DNA of 64,000 nt from Pseudomicrostroma phylloplanum. Taxonomy: Eukaryota > Basidiomycota > Exobasidiomycetes > Microstromatales. A program made the position numbers and the translations under genes. The notes beneath the pieces are model-generated. The model was not told the origin of the DNA and did no database searches. It worked only from the letters and a program-made list of their open reading frames with translations. Shown in pieces: positions 1-9,144 of the stretch. Position 1 is the stretch's first letter, and each line of letters opens with the position of its first letter. The stretch spans positions 434,001-498,000 of the forward strand of contig BCHS01000009.1 of the NCBI GenBank assembly GCA_039545275.1, in the 5' to 3' direction.

Positions 1-3000
1 GCGACGATTGCGCCGGACCGAGCTCAACACTGGTCGTAGAGAGTCCGTGGTGCTGCATGAGGTATCTGGATGGGGAGAAATGGCGGAATTTGTGGCCTGT
101 AAGTAGTGAGTGCAAGCTGTCCGCCTCGACAAAGAGTCTTTGTTACACACCTTGTGAGCTCTTGCCACCCTCCTCCCACTCGCACCATGATCGTCCGTGA
201 TCTCAATATCCTGCAAAAGCACAAACGTGGATCTGGATGTCCTACCCAGTACTTTCCACTATGATCCTCATAGGCAGCATTCCCCGATGGCTTGACCGCC
301 TCGATCTTGACGGGCACCGACAACCTGTTGATGGTTTGGGCCACGGCAACGTCGAGCTTGCTCTTCGGATTCGCCCTGTAGCTGTTCGGTCGATCCGGAA
401 GCTTGGGTGTGGCAGCAGATGCAGGACGTCTTCGAGGAGCAGAGGCAGAAGGCTTCACGGATGGTGTTCGCGGAGTCGAAGTCCCCATGCTGGAAGGCCG
501 AGCGAAGGTGCTCGGCGCTCGAAGTCTTGAAGGCGTGGGTGTACCGAATGGATCACTGGTGATCCCAGATTTTAGATGGGGCGCAGTCGGAGTAGCTGGG
601 GATCCTGTGATGCTGGTCAAGCGAGTCCTGGCTGCAGTGGGTGCTCTAGGAGTAGCCGGACCAGGGCTTGCAGAGGATCGGCGCCGAGGCATTTGCGTGA
701 CGGTGGCATCTTGGTCCTCTAACGGTATGCTCTTGTGTGCGCCTGATTTCCTTCGAAGGGCTCTCAACGCCGTTGCGGTAGGCGCATGATTTGTTGAAGA
801 TGCCGAGCTAATCTTTCTGGCTCGAGGGATCGAAGAGGCTGAGGGAGCGGGAGACACCGAAGGACGGGCGGCAGCTGACGCGATCTTCGAAGTCGGTGCA
901 GTAGCGACACTGACCGTACTTGTAGACGAGAAGCCGAATCTGCTCGACATGCTCATGACAGGCGAAGGTGGTAGGGAGGCGCTGCTGCTTTCCCGCGAAA
1001 TGGTGCTTGCCAAGGAAGATACGCTCGAGCTTCTCTGCAAGCCCGGGTTCAGCACGTCGCTGGCCATCTCTGCCATGTCTACATAGGAGCGGTCGATCTG
1101 CGCCAGCCTCTCCTTGACTCGAACATCCTGCGAGACAGGCGCAGCTGCTTGCTTTGCTTGTTCCAAGGTGGGCTCCAGAGCTGTAAGAGCTTCACGGATG
1201 CGCTGTACGTCGCTGACGCAGGATGCAACGCCACTGTCCTCATTTCGTGGAGTATAGCGCGGAGGGTCCGTGATACGAGCTTCTTGCTTCACGGGGTGGG
1301 TATCAAAAGGCGATGAGGCACGCAGGACCTCTTCGAAAGAAGCGTTACCTGTCTGGTCTAGCAGATCCAGAAAGGAAGCAAGCGCTGCCTCACTCTCTGC
1401 CGCCTTTTGAGAGAAGATTGTCAGCAGCCTAAAGCGATTAACCTGCTCTGCTCTCTGCAGTAACACAGTCTCTAGACTAGCAGCAGCCGGCTCTGCGCCG
1501 TGATCTCGCAGGACTGCAGCTACCTCTCCTCTCAGCTGCTCCCAGTCGTGTTGTACACTTCTGTTCTGTTCATTGGTAGGGAAGTCCAAGAAGGCCTTCA
1601 TCTGGGCCATTCCGTCGAGAATAGTCTGGGTCTCGACGTCTCCGCCAGTCAGCCTGACGGCGAGCTCTGCAATCTTGGGCCCTGCATCCGGCACCTCGAT
1701 GGGCGCATACACATTCGACGAGGACTCGGTTTCTTGTGTTGGTGGCAGAGATGAGGCTGACTTGCTTCTCACCACGTCTGTAGACCCTGCAGAGATCCGG
1801 AAGCGTCCTTCCAGATCCGCAGATAGGGAGGAGACGCTCGATTTGGACCTCGTTAGCTCACTGGCCACATGTAAAGGCTGTCTGGAATAAACAGGCGCTT
1901 CACCGCCTTCAGCGAGTATCACTCCATCCAAGCGTGCTAGCAAGTCCTGCACTGCTGATGCGATCTGCGCCGCTTCTTGCTGTGCGAGAGCAACGGTAGA
2001 CGGGCTCTCGCCCAGCGCCACAGTGTCTTGCAGCAGGTCGAGTGCGCCTTTGACCACCTGAAGGCGAATTGACAGCTTCTCTTCAGCATCGTTTCTGCGA
2101 TTACCCAGCTCCGAGATGAAGGCACGTAGAGGTAGCCTGCGGCTCGCCTTCGACTCTAAGACTTTTGTGAAGGACCGTTCTCTGCGGCCAAGCTCTTGCT
2201 CACAGTCGCGTACAGCAGCGACCAAGGCGGCATAGGTCTTCGATTGCACTCGACTGTGTGGCCTCTCTTGCTCTGGCCTGTCGTCATCGGCGGCGACATG
2301 ATGCTTGACAGAGCGTTCAGGTGTGGTCGGAAGACTCGTTGATGGGAAGGCGAGACTTGCGCTCGTTGATGGCTTCGTTGATGGGCTGGTCGGCCTCTCG
2401 GCGTATTGATTGTCATCAGTGGCACTGAGTTCCACCAAGCTCTCGGTCGGAGAGAGTCTCGAGGCTTCGGCGTTGTCCGCCGCTTGATGAAGCGCGGCAT
2501 CGGTCTGATCGGTCTGACTGTCCCCTTGATCGTTTCCTTCTTGCACAAGCTGTGCCTTCGACTGCTTGTCGATGACCGCTTTGCGCAATGCTAGGAGAGC
2601 ATCTTCGATCTCTTGCTGCTTCTGAGCCAAAGTGAGGCACCACGTGTTGCTCGTATCTCGTACGTCACCATCGGTAGGGGAAAGCAGGATTGGCTTTCCC
2701 TCGACAGAGAGTAAGCTGAGGTCCGGCGGTGAACCAATCAGCGCAATGTCTTTGATTTGGGATGCTGTGAAGTGAGTGATCGAAGTTTGGAGCTCTTGTG
2801 AAACCGACTGAAGGTGGTCAATCTCGTCTAGGGATTCTGGCCCTTGAAGGAGCAGGAGACCACATTTAGCCCTGACGTGCTCAGCGTTCTGACAAAGTGT
2901 GTCAAAGTGGCCGTGCACAAGCGTGGCACACTCTGCTTGGTGCGAGATTGATGCCGCCCACTTAGCGAGTTGCTGTAGCTGCAGGACCTGGCTACTCAGA

Positions 3001-4975
3001 CGCTCGCACCGCTGTCTCAGCACGCCTACGAGCTCGGTTGCGAGCGAGGCAAGTGGATGAGCTTCGAATGCAGCCAATGAGGTAACAGCGGCGTCTGGCA
3101 ATACAAAGGCGAGGTGGTCGCCGCTCAAGTCAGAGTATTTGCCCTGGAGGCCGCTGCTGCTGTCGGTGAGGCTGAAGCGCGAGCTCTCTTCAATCTTCGC
3201 CCAGCTTGCAACGGCTACTTGCAGATTTGCTTCGCCGTTAGACAACTCTCGCTGGGTCTTCTCTACAAGATGGAGAGCTTGAACAAGAGACACTGTTTCG
3301 AGCAATACGACCTTGGTGGACGCATATTGTTCAGTCCATGCAACACTGGCTCCATTCATTTGGCGCTGTTGAGCTTCAGAGGCAAAGCCAAGCGATTTGC
3401 ACCTCAGCAAAGAATCGGTGAAGTCTGTCTGAGCCGATGCAGCTTCTCCCTCGAGAGTATTGAGACGGTCTTGTACCCTCGCAATAGCGCCAGAGAGCTT
3501 GGGAAGCGGCGACGTGTCCGACAGAGCAATCGCATCTGAGAGCATCTGAGCGGCCTTCTCTGACAGGGATGAAGAGGCAGAGCTCGCTGGCCACACCAGA
3601 TGGCATTCCGACTCGAGCCTAGCGCAGGCCTGGACTGCGCCGATGAGGCGGCTACTAGCTTTCTCCATGCGCGAAGCTGCAGTTATCATCTCCTGATATG
3701 CTTCGACGGCGATCTTGGCTCGCATCGCTTGCTTTCCCGCCTTTGTCAACTCATCATACAATGCATCGGTCAATTGAGCAGTCATGCTATCTTGCGCAGG
3801 CCACCTGGTGTGACGTGGAGCGGGAAGCATGTGATGATGCATCAGGCGTAGGCGACGTGAAGATGCGGTGGCACCTCCGAGGAACTCTTGGGCGGAAAGA
3901 CCACATAGGTCTTCCATCGACTTTGAGAGCTCGAGGTACGATTGCGCCAAGGAGCAGGCAACGTCGGCAGAGGGTAGCTCAACCTTCGCATGCTCAACAT
4001 CCGAAAGAAGTAGGTTTGCGCCAGCAGTCACAGTACGAATTGTATCATACAGCTCATCGGCTTTCTGCCATTGCTGAAGCAGTTCGGCGAGAAAGCTCGA
4101 TTGAGACATCATCTCGTCTGCCAGGGCATCGATCCGGTCCTGCTCGTCAATGAAGTCCTCAGGGACTTGTAGCTGCTCAATGACTGCATCGAGACAGACG
4201 CCAGCATTTGGGACTTGCATCTCGACAAAGTGGGTAACCCTGGCGCGGAAGTGACTGACCTCGCTGAAGAGATGCCTGTTGAAACTTTTGCTGGTTGGAG
4301 TCTGGTGTGTGCTGGTCGGCCTTGAGGAGCCATTTGGCGGGCCATGACTAGTCGTAGACCCTGTGACAGGCCACTGCGCACCGCTGATGACCAGCTCATT
4401 CGCCTCCTTGGCCAATGCAGCGTATGTGGTCCAGCAGTCTCTCCTCTGAGTGTCCCATATCAACCTTGACAAGTACAAAGAGAGCGATAGGGAGCGAACC
4501 TCGAGCAGGGAGCGTAGCTTCTCGAGTGAGACTATGGTCTCAAGGGCTACCTCGACGATGTCTGTATCTTTTGCACTGAGCTGAGAGCCATCAGACGCGA
4601 CTGCAGAAGTTGACAGGAGGACGCCGTCAGAGAGCAGAGCAACCAGCCGGCAGACCACCGGGTGTGGGCAGACTCACCCTTTGCCATTTTCCTGAGCTTC
4701 TCCATGTCCTCGGCATCGAATTCGCTGGCCTCGTCTTCGATCTGATCCCTCTCTACGATCCATTGCTTCACCTCCTCTAGTCTGGTGTCGAGGTTTGACC
4801 ACGCAGAGGCAAGATGTGCTTCGCTACTTGTGTCCCACACGGCGACGAAGTCGGAGAAAGGATCAACGGTAGGCCGTGAACCAAGGAGAGCAAGGCGAGA
4901 CTGTATGCGTGCTCTGCCCTGAGAGAAGCGACTAAGCTCAGCAGCTTCATGGTCGGTCAGAACCGACGCGGCCAT
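1..4975 (-). CDS. GAS2 (GAR) domain cytoskeletal protein, 3' end beyond window
   Basis: A very large protein (at least 1,600 residues here). Three exons are inferred: 4975-4678, 4600-151 and 65-1, with GT-AG introns 4677-4601 (77 nt) and 150-66 (85 nt). Both splices keep frame, and the second replaces a poor read-through tail with a sensible continuation (RYLMQHHGLS) that runs off the window without a stop. Near the C-terminus is a clear GAR domain (YWVGHPDPRLCFCRILRS followed by MVRVGGGWQEL), the zinc-dependent microtubule-binding module of Gas2/spectraplakin proteins. The N-terminal two thirds is predicted mostly helical with spectrin-like character. The part before the GAR domain is Ser/Pro/Arg-rich, as in disordered microtubule-binding tails. 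From family knowledge I infer a role in linking or stabilising microtubules. Start is the ATG at 4975. The copia insertion begins 255 bp upstream of it. Confidence 0.85.
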
Positions 4976-5230
4976 TGCAGCGCCGCTGATGGTCGCGAGG
5001 CGTACGGTCGTGCAGGTCGGGATATTTTATGGTTGTAGTACGCTGATCATAATCGTCCGAGTAGCCTTTCAGCATCCGATTGTAAGCGTCGAGGGCCGAC
5101 ACCACGCAGTGATACCGTAGGAGATGGGAAACAGGATGCGCCTGAAGTGAGAGCGGCACAAATGCTGTTCGTCGAAACGCACAGTCGAGGGAGCAAGGGT
5201 GGAAGGTAGGATACGGAAAGGGGCAGGGCG
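4976..5230. promoter_or_regulatory. residual promoter of the GAS2-type gene, cut by the copia element
   Basis: This is all that remains of the gene's original upstream region before the retrotransposon LTR starts at 5231. Before insertion it was continuous with 24581-25374, giving a divergent intergenic region of about 1 kb shared with the RRM gene. No motif is clear enough to name. Confidence 0.5.
5226..5230. repeat. target-site duplication (left) of copia element, GGGCG
   Basis: GGGCG directly precedes the 5' LTR. The same five bases directly follow the 3' LTR at 24576-24580. A 5-bp duplication is usual for LTR-element integrases, so the outer limits of the nest are exact. Confidence 0.93.
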
Positions 5231-5428
5231 TGTCACGAAACCGCTTACATAAGCGCCACTTTGGGTTCAGCCGCGCCAGCTCATCTCCCTGCTTATAAAT
5301 CAGTTTCCTCACTCTCTCTACCACACCACCTTTTCCTGTAACCACTACTACCACACACACCTTGATTCTCTCACTTCCCAATACCAATCTCCACATTGCC
5401 ACGTGTCTTTGCGACTCTGATCTTCACA
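5231..5428 (+). repeat. copia 5' LTR (198 bp)
   Basis: Starts TGTCACGAAACC and ends GATCTTCACA, a TG...CA terminus. It matches 24378-24575 base for base by eye. A TATA-like GCTTATAAATCAG lies at about 5290-5302 and a CT-rich tract follows, consistent with an LTR promoter. Confidence 0.96.
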
Positions 5429-5804
5429 GATTAAGAGTCAAGAGCCTCACCACCAGCTAGCACCAACTCGTCACGCCCGTCCTGACCTCGTAGTCGCGTT
5501 TTAGTCCTCTCGTCCCTTGTTTCGTCCACACATTTCGCCACACTGTCCGACAGAGTACGGTGTACCCTCGGTCAGTGGACACAGATTTCCTTTCGCTGAA
5601 CAACTCCCAAAAACCCCTCACGGGGACCATTGTTTCGTTTAATTGCACCTGTTCTCCAGACACAGGGATCGACTGAGTACGCTGTACCCTCGACACCTGG
5701 AACCCCATTCGTTTTCCTGATCGTCTCATTGTAGCACTCTCCCAGATCTTACCTCAAGACCCTTACGATCCAACAAGTCGAACAAAACAAACACCTCGAT
5801 CATC
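5429..5804 (+). other. copia untranslated leader
   Basis: 376 bp between the 5' LTR and the gag ATG, with no ORF of note. It contains an 18-bp near-exact direct repeat (5553-5570 and 5675-5692, GAGTACGGTGTACCCTCG with one mismatch). The primer-binding and packaging signals should lie here. Confidence 0.7.
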
Positions 5805-7199
5805 ATGTTCAACCCTTCGATGTTCAATCCAACGGGTACGACCAACACTACTGGCACCCAAGGCCCCTTCAACATGATGAATATGGCCAACATGATGAAC
5901 ATGGCGAACATGATCAATCCCGAGGTCCAGGAACGAACTCCCCCCTGGACTGAAGCTGAGAAGCAGTTCTTGGAGACGATCCCTATTGGTGCGGCCGCTG
6001 GCAACACGAATGATTACCACAATCTCACGCGAAATGCCCATAGTGTCATCAAGCTAGATGGCAACAACTTCACCTTCTGGGACCGCAATTTGCGAAGCTC
6101 CTGCTCATTCGTACTCTTCCAGCGAGCCATTGGACTCCTTGACGGCACCGTAGCTGGCTCAGTCGACGCATACAAGCGCCTCTACGGCACTCCAGCCTCA
6201 GGTGACAAACCTGGAAAGCTTGCTGAAGAGTCGACCGCTATCCTAGCTCGAAACACTGAAGACGCACAACTTGGAAACTACATCTTGATGATCATCCACC
6301 CTAGCCTCCAAGCCACCGTGGTTGATGTTGGCGAGCAGCTACTCGGTTCATTGATGTACCGAAAGTTCAAGAGGACCTTCATTCCAAACAGGTTCGCTGC
6401 AGAGATCCTCATCAAGAATCAACTTGCTAACCTTCAGGTTGACGTCAACAAGCCTTTTGCCACTGTCGTTGACAAGTTGAAGTTGATCTTCGAAGAAAGA
6501 GCAACCAGGACTGGAACACCATTCGATGAGAACAACAAGATCAGTGAACTCCTTGGTCTGGCTAAGAGATCACCGATTCTCCAGGCTCAGACAATGAACA
6601 TCGAGTCAAACATCATGGGACTAGTCCAGGCACCTAACTTCGAAGCAATTTGTCTCCAGCTCATCAACATCGACCAGATGTACCGCACCAGGGTCACCAA
6701 CGAGTACTTCAGGAGCATGGGCATGGGACAGCCACAGATGCAGCCTCAATTGCAACCTCAGCTCCAACAGCAATACCAGCCACAGCCTCAGATCGAACTC
6801 TTCGGTCACCTCTCTCAGCAAAGCATGCCACAGCAGAACGTCCCTCAGCAGGATATCATGCGAATCATGCCACGACCAACGGGGGACATTGCCCAAGTCA
6901 ACAACCCTAATGCTCTCCTCGCACCTTCCGACATGAATCCTCTCACTCAGGTAGAACTCGCAGCAGCAGCAGCAACTCACAGAGGAGCATGCCTACACTG
7001 TGGACAGCAGGGTCACCTCATCAAGGACTGCAAGTTCCGAGAGGCAGGATTCCGTGAGCGAGAACGATGGCGCAAGGAACTCGAGAGCAAGGAGAAGAAA
7101 GCTCAAGAGTCTCAAGCGAGCTATGTTGGCAATTGGGGACTCTACAACCCCACCGGTGCTACCAGCTCTGACTCTGCTCCTGTATTCTTCCAGAGTTAG
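5805..7199 (+). CDS. gag: copia Gag (464 aa)
   Basis: Capsid/nucleocapsid protein of the copia element. The N-terminus is Met/Asn-rich with repeated NMMNMAN-like units. The core carries the UBN2/copia Gag signature region (KLDGNNFTFWDRNLRSS) near residues 80-100. A Gln/Pro-rich linker follows. A canonical CX2CX4HX4C zinc knuckle (CLHCGQQGHLIKDC) lies at about residues 398-411. The frame ends at TAG 7197-7199. The same frame is immediately open again and runs into protease, so the stop sits exactly at the Gag/Pol boundary and may be read through. Confidence 0.93.
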   Translation: MFNPSMFNPTGTTNTTGTQGPFNMMNMANMMNMANMINPEVQERTPPWTEAEKQFLETIPIGAAAGNTNDYHNLTRNAHSVIKLDGNNFTFWDRNLRSSCSFVLFQRAIGLLDGTVAGSVDAYKRLYGTPASGDKPGKLAEESTAILARNTEDAQLGNYILMIIHPSLQATVVDVGEQLLGSLMYRKFKRTFIPNRFAAEILIKNQLANLQVDVNKPFATVVDKLKLIFEERATRTGTPFDENNKISELLGLAKRSPILQAQTMNIESNIMGLVQAPNFEAICLQLINIDQMYRTRVTNEYFRSMGMGQPQMQPQLQPQLQQQYQPQPQIELFGHLSQQSMPQQNVPQQDIMRIMPRPTGDIAQVNNPNALLAPSDMNPLTQVELAAAAATHRGACLHCGQQGHLIKDCKFREAGFRERERWRKELESKEKKAQESQASYVGNWGLYNPTGATSSDSAPVFFQS

Positions 7200-8900
7200 G
7201 AATTTGGTGTCGTAGCAGAAGAATCTCGATCGGGGCTACCATATACACTTGTAAACTGCTATGACACCGAGATTACCCCGACGAGATCAACAGGTGGAGA
7301 GTGGATTCTAGACTCCGGCGCAACAACACACTCAACATGTTTCCCAATCGACAAGTTCATTCGCTACGAAGAAAGAGTAGACGGAGATGGACTTCCCATC
7401 GGCTGCCGAGTGGCCTCGGGAGACATCATTCCAGTCAAAGGCGTAGGCGACATTCTTTTCTCTTCTCTTGACAAGTACCTACTCCTTACACACATCTTGC
7501 ACATCCCCGGATTCAAAGTCAACCTAATCTCAGTACGTCAACTTGCAATGATGGGCTTGCGCTCAGAATTCGATCACGAGAAGGGACTCGTCACCAATGT
7601 ATCACAAGCTTTCGTAGCTGTTGCGAGGTTCTCCAAGGGAGCCTACGTCCTGGCGATCAAACCCGAACTGCCATCATCATCTGTAGCACAGCAATTCATC
7701 ATCAGGCACTACCGACGGCCCACAACCAATCTTCCTATCAGCCTTTCATTCACGAATCTGGAAGTTGAAGCTATGCGCTGGCATCAACGCCTGGGACACA
7801 TCGGCCGCACGTCACTCAAGAAAGTCGCTGAGTCGACTCGAGGTATTCCCCTCAACGTGACCAAGGCATCCCAACTACCATTCTGCGACGTCTGTGCTAC
7901 CACCAAGCAGTCTCGTGATGCTTTCAAGGAAAACCTCCACTCTGCAACACACCCTCTAGACCTTGTCCACGTCGACATTGCAGGCCCTTACCCAGATGGC
8001 ATTGGAGGCTACCGCTACTTCATGGTCTTCCTTGATGACTACACTCGAAGAATCTGGGTTTTCTTCCTCACATCAAGGATGAATGCTGAGATCATGCGTA
8101 CAATCCAGTCTTTCCTAGCTAGTGCTCAGGCCGAGACAGAGCGAAAGGTCAGGGTGTTCCGATCAGACAATGAGTTGAACCAACCAAGAATCATCGAGTT
8201 CTGCGAGCAGAATGGCATCACCCAGCGATTCACGTGCCCACACACTCCACAGCAAAACAGCCGCGCAGAGCGCATTATCAAAGACATCAAGGAGAACAGT
8301 AGGGCAATGCTCGAGGCCTCACGACTACCCGTCAATTTCTGGGTCTATGCTGTCAGCCATGCAGTCTGGATCAAGAATAGGATTGGACACGCTTCACTCA
8401 ACAACGTCTCACCTTGGGAGAAGTGGACTGGCACCGTACCATCACTGACAAAGCTCCGCATCTTCGGCTGTGTTGCATTCGCAATGCTACAGAAAGGACA
8501 GCGAGACCCAGGCCCACTGGCACACAGGGCAGTGCCTGGTGTCCACCTCGGTTTTGCCCCTCAGGCTGATGGTTACCTCATCTGGTTCCCCACCCTCGGC
8601 ACCGCTAGGACCTGTCGCGAAGTCAAGTTCAACGAGGATGCACACTGGCACAGTGTCGAAGCAGAAGGTTCTAGAATGGACGCAATGAATGAACTCTCAA
8701 GGGCAATGAACCTACCGATCATTGACTACGAAGAAGTCCGTCATCCTACGTTCAATCAGTCTGACCGACGTACGAACCTGACCCCACTACCTTCGCGACC
8801 GCCAACACCTCAATCTGAGCCTACACAATCAGAGCAGTCCTCACACCACGAGCAGGGTATGAGTCCTAACCAAGAGCACCCACGTGGTGACTCACCGTTC
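7200..8900 (+). pseudogene. pol: copia Pol, 5' segment: protease and integrase
   Basis: Same frame as gag, continuing directly after the TAG at 7197. Visible in order: aspartic protease motif WILDSGATTH near residue 38 of this segment; the GAG-pre-integrase and zinc region (RWHQRLGHIGRTSLKK, then CDVCATTKQS); and the integrase core with D in HVDIAGP, D in FRSDNE and E in RAERIIKDIK. The spacing between the last two is about 33 residues because the usual DNGGEF is DNELNQ here. The segment stops where element A inserted (TSD 8896-8900). Read-through into A's LTR adds foreign residues and soon stops. The coding was intact before the insertions, so it is broken only by them and perhaps by the TAG. 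Confidence 0.92.
8896..8900. repeat. target-site duplication (left) of element A, CGTTC
   Basis: CGTTC before the LTR at 8901 is repeated at 15296-15300 after the other LTR. It fixes the insertion point in the copia pol linker between integrase and reverse transcriptase. Confidence 0.93.
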
Positions 8901-9014
8901 TGTGCGAAAGGTAGTAATCGATTGTATGAGGAAAGGGTAGGAAGTCTCGTACAAGGCGTGCGATGGTGAAAAAGCCACAAGGGGGATCGGAACGGAAGGG
9001 AGCCAGCGAGCACA
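8901..9014 (-). repeat. element A LTR, 3' LTR of the minus-strand element (114 bp)
   Basis: On the plus strand it starts TGTGCGAAAGG and ends GCGAGCACA. It is identical by eye to 15182-15295. This is very short for an autonomous Ty3/gypsy element. Confidence 0.95.
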
Positions 9015-9144
9015 TCCCCCCCCTCAGTCTTTCTCGACTAGAGGGACCATAGGGATGAGAGCGAGAAGGAGGAAGGAAAGGAAGAGTGGCCAGTACGGTA
9101 GGTGGCGACGCGTCGGTGCGACGAGCGCGTCGCGGAGGCGTCGA
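9015..9144 (-). other. element A 3' untranslated region with polypurine tract
   Basis: 130 bp between the pol stop and the 3' LTR. The plus-strand C run at 9016-9024 reads as a G run on the element's coding strand, next to the LTR. That is the expected position of the polypurine tract that primes second-strand synthesis. Confidence 0.7.

Noticed and set aside
3114..3539. Plus-strand ORFs antisense to the GAS2-type gene
   Set aside because: They are shadows of a long, well-supported minus-strand coding region in GC-rich DNA, with no own motifs.
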